A stretch of 64,000 bases of DNA from Ascarosepion bandense (Eukaryota; Mollusca; Cephalopoda; Sepiida; Sepiidae), in contig JBBBDQ010001027.1 in assembly GCA_037127315.1 (NCBI GenBank), positions 1,457,501 to 1,521,500 on the forward strand. The letters are read 5' to 3'. Below, piece by piece: positions 22,555 through 32,363 of the stretch. A program made the position numbers and the translations under genes. Every line of letters starts with the position of its first letter. Position 1 is the first letter of the stretch. The notes beneath the pieces are model-generated. The model was not told the origin of the DNA, did no database searches, and worked only from the letters and a program-made list of their open reading frames with translations.

Positions 22555-23372
22555 CCAAACTGAATAGAAACAAAGCAGCTGGACCAGATGTCATAGCCAT
22601 AGAACTGCTGATAGCCCTGGAAGAATTTGGTATAGAGAAGATTTACAAAAATAATAAATGAAATTTATAATAGTGGTGTAATACCTGATTACCTCAGCAA
22701 GTCGATCTTCATAGCACTACCTAAGAAACCAGGCGCAAACGAGTGCGAACTCCACAGAACCATCAGTTTAATGAGCCATATAACAAAACTGATGGTCCGA
22801 ATCCTGATGAATAGAGCGAGAAGCAGAATCAGGCCAGAGATAGCACAAGAACAGTGTGGCTTCGTCAAAGTCACTGGAATAAGGAACGCCATATTTATGA
22901 TTAGGATGCTCTCTGAAAGGGCAATACAAATGAAGAAGGACTTATACCTGTGCTTTATTGATTATGCGAAGCCATTTGACAAAATATGCCACAAAATATT
23001 GATGGAGATGCTCGGCAGCCTTGACATATTTAGGAAAGACATAAAAGTAATCAATAATCTTTACTAGAAGCAACCGATTGTATACGGACAGGTAATGAAT
23101 TCAGCAGATATACAATGATAGAAAGGGGCGTAAGACAAGGATGTGTCTTTTTACCAGATCTGTTCAACTTGTACAGCAAGAATATTCTGAGGACCTTAGA
23201 AGTTATACCTGGATTTGTCATCGGAGGCCACAATTTAAACAACCTAAGGTGCGCAGATGATACATTGCTGATAGCAGACACAGAAAGGAAACTACAAGAC
23301 CCCCTACAGAAGGTAAGTGAAGAGAGTGATAAGAAAGGACTACAAATAAACTGTAAAAAACCGAATGCATAG
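22555..23372 (+). pseudogene. RTE LINE reverse transcriptase domain
   Basis: Pieces in order are: KAAGPDVIAIELL-like (about 22575), SIFIALPKKPGANECELHRT (22708), 22771-23067 with ITKLMVRILMNR, QCGFVK and LCFIDYAKPFDKI (first catalytic Asp; family usually YAKAFD), and 23115-23372 with ERGVRQGC and LRCADDTLLIA. The metal-binding motif reads CADD, where the family has YADD. Stops and frame changes lie at about 22536, 22650, 23067 and 23372. The enzyme would be inactive. Confidence 0.88.
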
Positions 23373-23452
23373 TCATCAGTAAAAAAGGCAGCCGAATATG
23401 CCAAATACAGGTCGGGTATACTAGAATTAAGCAGGTACAAACATTTAAATAC

Positions 23453-24037
23453 GTGGGAAATGTTATAACAGAAGACGTAAAGTGCGACACCGAGATCCGA
23501 AGGCGAATTGGCATGGCGAAGGAGGCATTTCAAAAGTTGAGTAAAGTATTCAGAAACAGGACAATTTCGCTAGAAACAAAGAAGAGAGTACTGGGTTGCT
23601 ATGTGATGTCGGTTTTTCTATATGGCAGTGAATGCTGGACAATATCATCAAAGATGAAGGAAAAACTTGAAGCAACTAAAATGTGGTTCTACAGAAGGAT
23701 GCTGCGAATATCATGGATCAAGCATGTGAGCAATGGTAAGGTCCTAGAAATGATGGGAACAAAAAGGAAATTAATAGTGAGCATTAGGAAGAGACAGCTG
23801 AAGTTCCTGGGACATGCAATGAGGAAAGAGGGTTTGGAGAACCTGATACTAACTTGCCAGATAGAGGGTAAAAGAGACAGGGGAAAGCAATGGATAACAT
23901 ATTTGAAGGACCTAATCAGGTGGGTGATGGAGCGAAGTTTGCGCGGTGTAACAGGAGAAGGCGTGCTAAGAGCCACCAGGGATAAGGAGATGTGGGAATC
24001 CATGATCGTCTACGTCCTGAAGGGACAGGGCACGTAA
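23453..24037 (+). pseudogene. RTE LINE C-terminal domain
   Basis: A 194-codon open frame reads through DTEIRRRIGMAKEAFQKLS, LYGSECWTIS, WFYRRMLRISW, RKRQLKFLGHAMRKEG and ends with YVLKGQGT and a stop. This region follows RT in RTE-like LINEs and its role is not well defined. The frame is uninterrupted, but it is cut off from the RT by stops. The 3' flank AAGAAGAAGG is the LINE tail. Confidence 0.88.
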
Positions 24038-24164
24038 AAGAAGAAGGTATAGACGGCTCTACAGCTCTAAGACCTGCAAATACTCTGCCTAACGACGCCT
24101 TGGATTAGCAAATATTCGTCTCGATAACAGAATCGCTTCCCTTAATAGTTAGAACTAATTCTTC

Positions 24165-24300
24165 TACTTTATTTGACGTGTCCCTTCAGGACGTAGGCGA
24201 TCACGGATTTTCACTTACCCATGTCTTGTCACTCTTAATATTTTTCTCTCTGAAACCCCGCTTCGCCATCCACCTGCTCAAGCTTATTAAGTATATTGGC
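24165..24300 (-). pseudogene. RTE LINE 3' fragment, minus strand
   Basis: GTCCCTTCAGGACGTAGGCG and GCCATCCACCTGCTCAAGCT align with the reverse complement of the LINE C-terminus (compare 45290-45410). The piece is frame-broken and faces the copy ending at 24040 tail to tail. Confidence 0.6.
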
Positions 24301-25159
24301 AATAAATGACCCGCCGAGGTTGATATGCCATAAAAACAAAACAACCAACCAAAATTGCCTTAGCATAATGTTTGCCAGCGAAGTCTGTCTAGGGATAACT
24401 CCCGAATGAGCTGACATCTTTTTTTAAGACCATGTTCCTTGTAAGATATAGGCGACCATAGATCTCACCACAATGGCTTTTCATATTTGTTAATGTTTGG
24501 GCGACATTTCTAGGTTCATCAGTGAGAATCGAACGAAATCCTAATGAATTAGGAATAGCATGCTAACCACCATTTTAACAAGGATAAAGAGGAATGCACA
24601 GGTTTCTACATAGCTTCCTAGATTAGCTGCTTCCTACGACTAAAAAGCCCAGTCTAGACTGCTATTTAACCAATAGCAAGGAGCAGGGACAATAGATGCC
24701 TTTTCTAAGGGCATCAACACAAAAGTAAAGGTAACAGATTAGAACCCGGTTCACCTTTTTCTCTTTTTGATGCCCTATAAGCATAACATTTTTTCTGCAC
24801 ACTCATCATCTTGGTTATTAAAAATAACAAAAAAATTGTTCCACAAACGAATACTTCATTTGACCTCAGAACCTAGAAAACGGATTCCGTTTTAGTCAAC
24901 TCTTTACAACTGGCGATAAATCAACTTTTGACATCTCTACCAAAATGCATTACTTAGAATTTAATCTTAAATTCTTTTTTACAATTTATTTTTTATTTGA
25001 TTAATGTAACCGTTTTGTGTTAACTCCATTGACAAGAAAAGTGATTATTGTGAAGAATGCATGTGTATTTTATAAAGTAAATGTGCTTTTTCATCATTAA
25101 GCTACGCACTTATTGATGATCCTTCGAACATATATATATCTTTCTTTTGCCAAGACATC

Positions 25160-25202
<43 letters not shown>

Positions 25203-25257
25203 TGTTACGGAAATTAACGAATTTTAACGAAACTTGGTTATAAGCAACCGACAATTT
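24301..25257. other. no recognisable gene; possible tRNA-like SINE trace and AT run
   Basis: On the minus strand GGTGGTTAGCATGC and CGTTCGATTCTC (about 24510-24575) resemble A and B boxes of a tRNA-derived element different from the main SINE family, followed outward by TTAGAAAAGGCATC and AAATAGCAGTC words. This is only a weak hint. An AT run is at about 25159-25194. Confidence 0.3.
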
Positions 25258-25516
25258 GTAATGAATTATTTTGAACATTATTTTTACCGATACTCGTATT
25301 TAAGTAGATATTCTGTTTTTAATTAAACAGTATTTTATATTTATATCTACCGGCCTGATTATTTCACGATAAATTTTATTACGAAAATGTGTGCTACCCA
25401 GCAGGATTCGAACCTGCGACCCCTATTTACATAGGGGAAGCTACCATTTGATCTGGTACTGTCTTAACCACTCGACCATGAATAGCCTCTTGATCAGGTT
25501 CAAAATAATTCATTAC
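25258..25516. mobile_element. small inverted-repeat element enclosing a tRNA-like gene
   Basis: GTAATGAATTATTTTGAAC (25258-25276) and its exact reverse complement (25498-25516) flank the segment, giving a perfect 19-bp terminal inverted repeat in a 259-bp unit. A tRNA-like sequence (25392-25486) sits next to the right repeat. Outside the repeats the flanks do not match. The unit could be a MITE that captured a tRNA, or a tRNA-SINE that landed in a palindrome. Confidence 0.6.
25392..25486 (-). tRNA. tRNA-like gene or pseudogene, class II shape, UCA-containing loop
   Basis: On the minus strand the molecule folds as a tRNA. The acceptor pairs are GCTATTC with GGGTAGC (two G-T pairs). The D arm is GTC...GAC around GAGTGGTTAA. 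The anticodon stem is TACCA/TGGTA with loop GATCAAA, the variable arm is a 7-bp hairpin CCCCTAT gtaa ATAGGGG, and the T arm is GCAGG TTCGAAT CCTGC with a perfect B box GGTTCGAATCC. The long variable arm gives a Ser/Leu/Sec-type class II shape. The loop centre reads TCA, but the base before it is A where true tRNAs have U33, and one extra base sits before the stem. It is therefore probably a tRNA-derived pseudogene or SINE head, not a working decoder. Confidence 0.55.
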
Positions 25517-26205
25517 ATATATATACACATATACATATATCTATATATATATGTGTAAATGTATGTATATGTAGATATATGTATATATATACGTTTTTAT
25601 ATATGTAAGTGTGTATGCATGTGCGTGTGTGTGTGTGTGTATGTGTGTGGGGGTGTATTGGAAAAAGAAAGGTTTAAGAAGTCTTTTTACTTGAATATTT
25701 GACGTTCTCCCAAAGTGGGCTCGAGAGGGATATATATCAAGCTTGTGATCGTGATGTTTCCTGGTGTTGTATGGCGTGCAGCCTCCAAATAAGGGTTTTG
25801 CGTGTCGTGATCAATTTAGTTGAAAAGTTTGCAGTAAACTTAGATTTTCTCTCTTCTAGGTAGATAACTGAAATGGTGGTTTACTTTTCCCTCCTAAGTA
25901 GAATTTTGAACAAAATGTTTGATTGGCGCAGATTGAAGCTTTCTTTCTGGCCTCGTCGCCTCAGCGATTGTCTTTCTGCTTTTATTGACTTTTTGCTACG
26001 AAGGTTGACAAAACAAAGGCACTATTTTGTATTTATGCTTCTTCGTGACTGCAGCGATAGAATTCAGATGGTAATTGTTAATATATTCAAAGAAAAGATA
26101 CCCGGTTTGAGTAAATTATTTTTTAATGATATCCATAAAAATAACCGTATGAATGAATACATCATTTTTTTAAAAAGATTTATTAATAACTCGACTGTTT
26201 CGCAG
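25517..26205. other. no recognisable gene
   Basis: AT and TG simple runs (25517-25650), then sequence with a 140-codon plus frame (25873-26295) that shows no recognisable domain and runs into the direct repeat that follows. I do not call it a gene. Confidence 0.45.
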
Positions 26206-26830
26206 CTCATCAGTGGGGCTAGACACATCCACTTGCTTCTGGTCGGAATTGAAACTCGACCGATTTGGTGTCAGTTGGAGTCGCTACCCTCCTAAGCTCT
26301 AGGCGCATGAAATTAGAGAAAGGAAATTTTAACGTGTTGTATATAAGCAGTGTAAACACACGCCAGTCACCGAAAGAACTCAATTCATTGCTGAAGAGTA
26401 ATGCATATATCGCAGAAGTGGAAACTCTTTTTAAAAAGTTTCTTCTCCAGATATCTCAATCGTAATGAGAGCATAATATATTCGTCATCCACATACAAGC
26501 AGGTTTCGCTGTATCAGCTCATCAGTGTGGCTAAACACATCTACTTGCTTCTGGCTGGAATCGAAACTCGACCGAGTTGGTGTCAGTTGGAGTCGATACC
26601 CCCTACGCCATAGGCGCATGAAATTAGAGAAAGGAAATTTTAACGTGTTGTATATAAGCAGTGTAAACACACGCCAGTCACCGAAAGAACTCAATTCATT
26701 GCTGAAGAGTAATGCATATATCGCAGAAGTAGAAATCGTTTTTAAAATGTTCTTCTCTAAAGAGCTCAATCGTAATGAGAGCATTATATGTATATTATTC
26801 AACTGTGTGTATGGATTCATGGTCACTCAT
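26206..26830 (+). repeat. about 310-bp direct tandem duplication
   Basis: CAGCTCATCAGTG starts a unit at about 26205 and again at about 26516. Both units contain ACTTGCTTCTGG, GAAACTCGACCGA, GGCGCATGAAATTAGAG, GTATATAAGCAGTGTAAAC and CAATCGTAATGAGAGC, with about 95% identity by eye. The part after the second unit is unrelated. It is probably a dispersed repeat duplicated locally; no coding function is supported. Confidence 0.85.
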
Positions 26831-27043
26831 TCTACCGAACTAACTATTTCTTTCCTAATCTTGGGGACTTTTACAAGAAAAAATTCAAGATTTATATTCT
26901 GGCTTTTGTTACTTGAATTCTATTTCTTTTTCGGATGTTTTGAGAAAATTTATACAAGATAAAATCATGGTCTGATTAGATGACCTTATTAGCTTGTCGA
27001 AATTGATTATAATTTATATCCACTTTAAATGATGTGTTGTTTT

Positions 27044-27090
<47 letters not shown>

Positions 27091-27617
27091 CAAAAGTGAT
27101 GATCCACGTATACTGTCTTAATATGTATAGGAAAAACTACTAAAAAGTTGTAAGTTTAAAAATGCATTTTTTTTTACAGTATTTATTTATTTCTATTATT
27201 ATATTTGATATTTCACACCATCCTCGGCCTTTCCTCAGAAACAAATGATTTTAAAATTTAAATTAGAAGCCTTTTCACGAGGAGCGTTCGTCGAGAGATT
27301 GTTTACATCACGTGACACAGAAAGTGACAGATTTTTTAAATATTTGTAAACGTAAACCTATCTTTAATAATACTTATAAATGTTGTTTCAAAGAAAAAAC
27401 TTTTAAGTGTATCTAAAAAATGTTTAACTATTGAAATATTTATAAAGATTCAAAACACCTAAGTACCTATTTAACCCTAGCCTGTATGTATTTAATTTTA
27501 GAATCCAGTATTTTTCTTTCTTTCTGCGTGAGTATGTAGAACTAAAATCAGAATCTATTAGTAAACATTTGCAGTTTTCTAATGTGTGTCCTGGTTGAGT
27601 GAATTCACCCATAGCAG
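26831..27617. other. no recognisable gene; (AT)n run
   Basis: AT-rich sequence. An AT run is at about 27048-27089. Confidence 0.5.
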
Positions 27618-28115
27618 AACACAGACAGAAAAATTGAAGCAAATAGGCCGGACATTATTGTTAAAAACCAGAAAGAAAAAACTTGCCTATTATTTGATAT
27701 AGCTTGTCCAGCGGATTGTAACATAGCAACCAAGGAATTCGAAAAACTGTCAAAATATAAAGACCTGGAAAGTGAAATAGAAAAAATGTAGAAATTGCAA
27801 AATAGAATCGTGCTAGTGATAGAAGGTACACTTGGAATGATAAAAAATGGAACAAAACAACACATTGAAAGAATCCCTGGAAACACCAACTTAAGAGATA
27901 TACAAAAAGTTGTTTTGTTAAGTACAACCCACACATTTAGAAGAACTTTTATGTAACGCTAGGGATGTTAGGGGAGATAGAAAAAACATGAAATGGAACC
28001 ATAGCAACACATCACGACCTGCCTTAAGTCTTATCGCAGACTTGGTAGGTAGTGTGACCATAGTAGAAATAGAAATATGATTAAAAATAACAACATAATA
28101 ATAATAAACCCCGTA
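27618..28115 (+). pseudogene. LINE fragment with R2/R4-type restriction-like endonuclease, copy 1
   Basis: The plus strand reads TDRKIEANRPDIIVKNQKEK then TCLLFDIACPADCN, the PD...D endonuclease motif of R2/R4-type LINEs, then KYKDLESEIEKM, a stop, GTLGMIKNGTKQHIERIPGN and RDIQKVVLLSTTHTF. It matches copy 2 (35185-35940) closely at DNA level but starts further downstream, so it is more heavily 5'-truncated. The 3' UTR ends GACAACATAATAATAATAAA-like, an AAT tail. It lies immediately left of the truncated LTR of the Ty3/gypsy element. Confidence 0.85.
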
Positions 28116-28140
28116 CCAATCATTGGTTACGCAGTGCAGA

Positions 28141-28141
<1 letters not shown>

Positions 28142-28187
<46 letters not shown>
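28142..28187. repeat. (AT)n microsatellite at the LTR break
   Basis: An uninterrupted AT run replaces the first roughly 480 bp of the 5' LTR. The complete 3' LTR has a short AT run at the same internal position (34232-34253). Confidence 0.97.
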
Positions 28188-28189
<2 letters not shown>

Positions 28190-28478
28190 CTTTAGCGGAG
28201 TTGAATGAACTTCCTCCAAATATCTTCCTCGTTAGACTCACCTCTTATTTTCCAGTGAATATTGTGTGAAACTAGTACGAAGTTGGACCCGTTCTAGTGT
28301 CCGGTATATTATAGTTCTGTCACCTTATTCCTGTGTTTTTGCTGAATGTTTTTGTGTTATAATAAATTTCCTTTCTGTATAAAAATGATCTTGCGTTATA
28401 GTTTAATTCACTCCCTTCAGCATTATTCCAACTAAAATTGTATTTTTATGTGTTGCTGACCCAAACGGGTTCTTAAGA
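28188..28478 (+). mobile_element. 5' LTR, truncated
   Basis: It matches the last 310 bp or so of the 3' LTR (34254-34567), sharing AATCTTTAGC.GAGTTGAATGA, GTCCGGTATATTATAGTTC and CCCAAACGGGTTC. A roughly 20-bp stretch near the start (CTTTTTCCATTCCGCCTAA in the 3' copy) is absent. The end reads TTCTTAAGA where the 3' LTR has TTCGTAACA. The upstream two thirds are missing, replaced by an AT run. Confidence 0.88.
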
Positions 28479-28480
28479 GT

Positions 28481-28493
28481 TGGGGGCTCGTCC
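28481..28493 (+). promoter_or_regulatory. primer binding site, tRNA-Pro type
   Basis: TGGGGGCTCGTCC begins two bases after the 5' LTR end. It is complementary to the first 13 bases from the 3' end of tRNA-Pro (the full complement continues GGGAT; here AAAGA). It would prime minus-strand DNA synthesis. The exact position next to the LTR is strong support. Confidence 0.82.
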
Positions 28494-28711
28494 AAAGATA
28501 AAACAAAATTGAGAGTTTCGTCCAACGGTAATATCATAACAAAAATAGAAACTCGTTCATCTCGATAATATTAAACAAAAAATAAACTAAACAAAATTTA
28601 AGGGCTCGTATAATATCGTAAAAAAAAAGCTCAATATACGTAATTCGTGAAAGAAAGTAACTGTATCTAAATATCTTTCGTAAAATATAAAAACCAAAAC
28701 AACAAAAAAGC

Positions 28712-29058
28712 ATGCCCTTTTCCTTAGAAAATTTTCTCAGTTTAGCCGACCTGGTCGAAAAATTTGAGACACTGCACAAAGCAGAACTAATGGAAATAGC
28801 AGAGTTTTTCGAATTAGATACAAACCCGTCAATGAGAAAAGCTGTAATAAAAAAATCTTTGCAGTTAAAATAATGGATAACAACCTTCTAGAAACATCTA
28901 CTGTAAATGAAGAAGACAGCCAAAATGATATACAAGTTACAATAGAACTAAAGACATTAGAGATACAATTAGAGCTGGAAAAAGAAAAATTAAAAATGCA
29001 GGAGAGAATAGAGCTAGAAAGACTAAGATTACAAGAAAATGGAAGTCAAAATTCTTAG
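28712..29058 (+). pseudogene. gag N-terminal region: SAP-like segment plus coiled coil
   Basis: The first frame (28712-28873, 53 codons) has AELMEIAEFFELDT and RKAVIKKSLQ, resembling the SAP-like helix pair found at the N-terminus of some Ty3/gypsy gag proteins. Its stop overlaps the start of a second frame (28873-29058, 61 codons) that is a charged coiled coil, with LEIQLELEKEKLKMQERIEL. The two were probably one reading frame before a one-base shift at the TAATG overlap. The next part is broken. Confidence 0.72.
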
Positions 29059-29780
29059 GTCTCTTCTTTTCACGCAGCGCAAAATATTAGATTGGTTCCT
29101 AGTTTTTGTGAAAAAACAGTAGAGAAATATTTCACTCAAATTGAAAAAATAGCAACAAACTTGAAATGGCCTTACGTCCCCTGGCCAACGTTTTAGTTGG
29201 AAGAGCCGCCAAAGTATACTCTGGGCTTAGTATAGAAGATGCCGCAGATTATAAAAAATAAAAAATGCCATATAAAATGCTTACGAGTTAGTACCCGAGG
29301 CATATAGACAGAAATTTAGAAAATATAAAAAATTCGAGCGCAGACTTATGTCGAGTTCGTCAGAGAAAAAGAGGAACTTTTCGATAGATGGGTGAGAGCA
29401 AAAAGAGTAAATGATGAATAGAGTAGTTTACCCCAACTTATTCTAATTGAAGAATTCAAACAATGCGTCCCACATGAAATTCAAACGCGAATTGACGAGA
29501 GAGATGTAAAAACCGTTAATACGGCAGCAGTAATCACTGATACGTATAGCTTAACTCACAAGAGTTGGGAAAAAATGAAATAACAAAGAACCCGTCAGGC
29601 TTTTTTACAGAAACAAAAACGCTACCCGAGTCTCGTCCTTCGAGCGTATTTAATAAAAACTATGGTAAAAAAGTGACACACCCAAAAGCTCTGCCCCGAC
29701 GGAAAGTAAAATTTTCTGCGCTTGTTGCAAGAAGAATAATCATATTATATCCGAGTGCCGGATCTTAAAAAGAAAACAGG
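29059..29780 (+). pseudogene. gag capsid and zinc-knuckle remnant
   Basis: In alternating frames the words FCEKTVEKYFTQ, LVGRAAKVYSGLSIEDAADY, YVEFVREKEELFDRW, LILIEEFKQCVPHEIQTRI and NTAAVITDTY line up as a capsid-like domain of this retrotransposon group. Near 29720-29765 the sequence resembles a CCHC knuckle (CxxC...HxxxxC) in a shifted frame. Stops and indels are frequent. Confidence 0.65.
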
Positions 29781-29816
29781 GAAGAAAATAACCCTTTTCA
29801 ACCACATGCTTTTATT

Positions 29817-30246
29817 ATGCATAAAACAAAAACCGATAATGTTAACCCGTCTTCTCTCCCAAAGTTAGGGACAAATGAGAAAACAAAAACGTCATACATG
29901 GAAAAATATGAGCCATTTTTATCCCAGGGTTCGGTGTATACCAACAATCCTGAAGAGGCTAAGCATATAAAAATCTTGCGGGATAAGGGTGCGTCTCAAA
30001 TCTTAATATTAGAAGACGTCCTACCATTATCAGAATCTACCTTCACCGGTGATGTTGTGTTGTTACAAGGAGTAGGGATAATTGTACAAAAAGCCCCCCT
30101 ACACATAAAATCGGAATTAATAAATGGCCCAGTTATCGTGGGCGTACGACCAAAGCTACCGATTAAAGGAGTATCTCTGCTGCTAGGAAATGATTTAGTG
30201 GTGGTGGTGGTGGTGGGGAGAGTAATAGGTGACCCTGTTGTTAGTG
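29817..30246 (+). pseudogene. retropepsin-like aspartic protease remnant
   Basis: The frame 29817-30317 includes IKILRDKGASQILILEDVLP, where the family active site is D-T/S-G-A. Thr is replaced by Lys (RDKGAS), which should abolish activity. VIVGVRPKLPIKGVSLLLGN and DL follow, matching the C-terminal ILGxDL region. A GTG run (VVVVVV) replaces the segment after NDL, and the coding sequence is then cut by a SINE at 30258. The protease would have processed Gag-Pol. Confidence 0.78.
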
Positions 30247-30584
30247 ACCAAATAGTCAGTCAGTTAAGTGCCATACGTGAAACACGCTTGGGCAATCATG
30301 TCTCGGAAGAGACATGACTGACTGGGCAGAAGATTATCCCGCAGTAGGTTGCCATTGCTTTCTGCGGTAGACTGGTTGCCGACCAAGGCTACAGAACCCA
30401 ATCTGTCCTGTTATTTAACCCATAACTGGAAGGAATAGGCGGATTAATACCTTTCCTAAGGGTATTTGCGCGTAAGTGAATGCAATGAATTCAGCTGGAG
30501 TTCGAACTCGGCTCCCCGATTTCTCGTTCCGAGCTGATATCCAATGCACCACAACCCACATCCACATCTACCAACCAAATAGTC
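30247..30584 (-). mobile_element. tRNA-derived SINE with 11-bp target duplication
   Basis: ACCAAATAGTC occurs at 30247-30257 and again at 30574-30584, an exact target-site duplication. The SINE (minus strand) lies between, with head at about 30555 (GTTGTGGTGCATTGGATATC), B box near 30510 and tail at 30258 (CTTAACTGACTGAC). It inserted into the protease-integrase spacer of the Ty3/gypsy element. This is the best-defined SINE insertion in the window. Confidence 0.92.
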
Positions 30585-30602
30585 GTAAGCCATCAATCAG
30601 AG

Positions 30603-31490
30603 GTGGAAGAAAACCCAAACATATACCCTGAATGTGCGGTTACCAGAGCGGGAAAAAGAAAGCAACTCTTAGTAAATGAAAACCTAGAGACACCAGATGA
30701 GGAATTACAATTAAACGAAACCTTTATATCCCACCTTATAGAACAACAAAATAGTACAGATAAGAAAATAAAATCAACTCTCCCAAAAGAAAATAAGACG
30801 GACGAAAAAACTGACGAATTAAACAGAGACCAAATTTTAATAGAACAAAGAAAAGACCCAGAAACTTGTCTTCTGAAAAACAGCGCTCTACCTAAAGAAG
30901 AAGCAAAAAAAGTTAGGGGGTGTATTTATATGAATGATGGCATTTTAATGAGAAAATGGCGACCACTTGATGCTAAAGTAGATGAAGAATGGAAGAAAAA
31001 AAATCAAATAGTAGTCCCGAAAGTTTATAGACAAGAAATACTAAAAATAGCGCATGATACCCCCATGTCAAGTCATTTAGGAATAAATAAAACCTATGAG
31101 AAAATTTTAAACCACTTTTTCTGGCCAAAACTTAAGCATGATGTTGTAATTTTTTGTAACTCATGTCACACATGTCAGATTGACGGAAAACCTAATCAAA
31201 GAATTTCGCCCGCACACCTCAAACCTATTCCAGCATTTGAAGAACGTTTTAGTAGAGTACTGGTGGAGTGTGTTGGTCCACTTCCTAAAACAAAAATAGG
31301 AAATCAATATTTGCTGACAATTATGTGTACGTCGACTCGTTTTCCAGAAGCTGTCCCTTTAAGAAATATTAAGACTAGAATTATAGTTGAGGCTTTCACT
31401 AAGTTTTTCTGTTTATTTGGGATTCCCTCAGCCATTCAATCAGACCAAGGCACAAACTTTGTCTGGTTTATTTCAACAAGTAATGAATGA
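30603..31490 (+). pseudogene. integrase of the Gmr1-like element (zinc domain and core)
   Basis: This is a 295-codon frame. Residues about 1-105 are a charged pre-integrase region. The HHCC zinc domain follows: HDTPMSSHLG (His pair, about 151 and 158) and FCNSCHTCQ (Cys pair). The core has VECVGPLPKTKIGNQYLLTI, where the first catalytic residue is Glu although the family has Asp (VDCVGPLPK), and IQSDQGTNF with the second Asp. The frame shifts after this point. The enzyme would join retrotransposon DNA to host DNA; as it stands it should be inactive. Confidence 0.9.
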
Positions 31491-31970
31491 AATGGATATA
31501 AAACAGCACACATCCAGTGTTTATCACCCCGAATCACAGCTCTTGAACGTTTTCATCAGACCCTAAAGTCCAACATGAGAAAATTTTGTTATCAATATAA
31601 AAGAGATTAGGACGAAGGCGTTCATTTTGTTCCGTTTGCGGCTAGAGAAGCTGTACAAGACTCTCTTGGGTTTAGTCCTTTTGAACTTGTTCGGACATAC
31701 TGTGAGGAGACCCCTAAGACTTTTAAAAGAAAAATGGTTAACGGAGAAAAATGAAATGGACCTCTTAGATTATGTATCGAATTTTAAAGAGAATTTATCC
31801 GGGGCTATAAAAATAGCACAAGAACATTTTAAAAACTCCCAAGTAAGAATGAAGTCTGGATATGATAAAAATAGTAAAAATCGAAAATTTGAAACTGGTG
31901 ACAAAGTTTTAATATTTTTAACAATTCCACATAACCCCTACAAGCAAGATATTTTGGTCCGCGTGAAATA
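31491..31970 (+). pseudogene. integrase C-terminal part
   Basis: After a frameshift, SVYHPESQ and LERFHQTLKS (third catalytic residue, Glu) are visible near 31520-31570, then a stop and another shift. The frame 31627-31971 carries YVSNFKENLSGAIKIAQEHF, RKFETGDKVLIFL, a GDKV..L motif typical of gypsy integrase C-termini. Confidence 0.85.
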
Positions 31971-32048
31971 GAAAATAAAATAAACGATTTAAATTATATC
32001 ATCCACACCCCAGATCGATGGAAACAGAAAAGAGTTTGCCACATTAAT

Positions 32049-32363
32049 ATGTTAAAATGTTACATTGACAGAAATACAAAAGATGTGGTTAAGCCAGTCA
32101 CAACAGTAACTAACATCACTAAAATAAATTCATCTGAACATGATTTAGATAACGAGGAAGATACAGTTGTCAGGGAGGGGGAAATAGATCAAAGTAGTCA
32201 TTTAAAGAACTCGAAAATACTGGCTAACTTGAATGTAAAATTTGAACATTTGTCAAATGGTATAGAAAAGAAATACATGGTTTGGTCAGTGATTTCAGAA
32301 ATCTTTTTCCTGGTGTTCCTAGCGCACGATGTCGTAGTTGGAGACGAAAAACTCTTAAAGTAG
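32049..32363 (+). pseudogene. IN-RT spacer of the Gmr1-like polyprotein
   Basis: This 104-codon frame starts in a CHINMLK-like junction (the words before it read VCHINM) and is acidic, with EHDLDNEEDTVVREGEIDQS. The end, VFLAHDVVVGDEKLLK, occupies the place where related elements carry the LF.DVP...HDIDVGD pre-RT motif. Continuous homology from integrase to RT here argues that the IN-RT order is original rather than made by two nested elements. Confidence 0.68.

Larger units (their letters stand above)
20873..24040 (+). mobile_element. RTE-clade LINE, nearly full coding length, decayed
   Basis: Endonuclease, reverse transcriptase and the C-terminal tail occur in order on the plus strand, interrupted by a SINE (21941-22240) and by several frameshifts. 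RTE assignment comes from the endonuclease start (TWNVRTLNNCGQLENVKQEM), the RT words GVRQGC and CADDTLLIA, and the C-terminal RKRQLKFLGHAMRKEG. The 3' end is AAGAAGAAGG, an AG-rich simple tail. Other pieces of the same family lie at 24165, 45270, 46340 and 62480. The sequence upstream of 20873 is the hAT-like element. Confidence 0.88.

Noticed and set aside
25392..25486. True selenocysteine tRNA (loop centre TCA, long variable arm)
   Set aside because: Position 33 is A, not U; the acceptor/T-arm geometry is of ordinary length (7 bp); and an extra base precedes the anticodon stem. A pseudogene or tRNA-derived repeat fits better.
25873..26295. 140-codon open frame as a host gene
   Set aside because: No motif, and it extends into a tandemly duplicated repeat with different frames in the second copy. 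More likely repeat-derived.
31970..32363. Two nested elements instead of one IN-RT element
   Set aside because: I looked for LTR ends, target duplications or a purine tract between IN and RT and saw none. The strand is constant and the spacer resembles the expected junction, though a search of other copies is needed to be sure.
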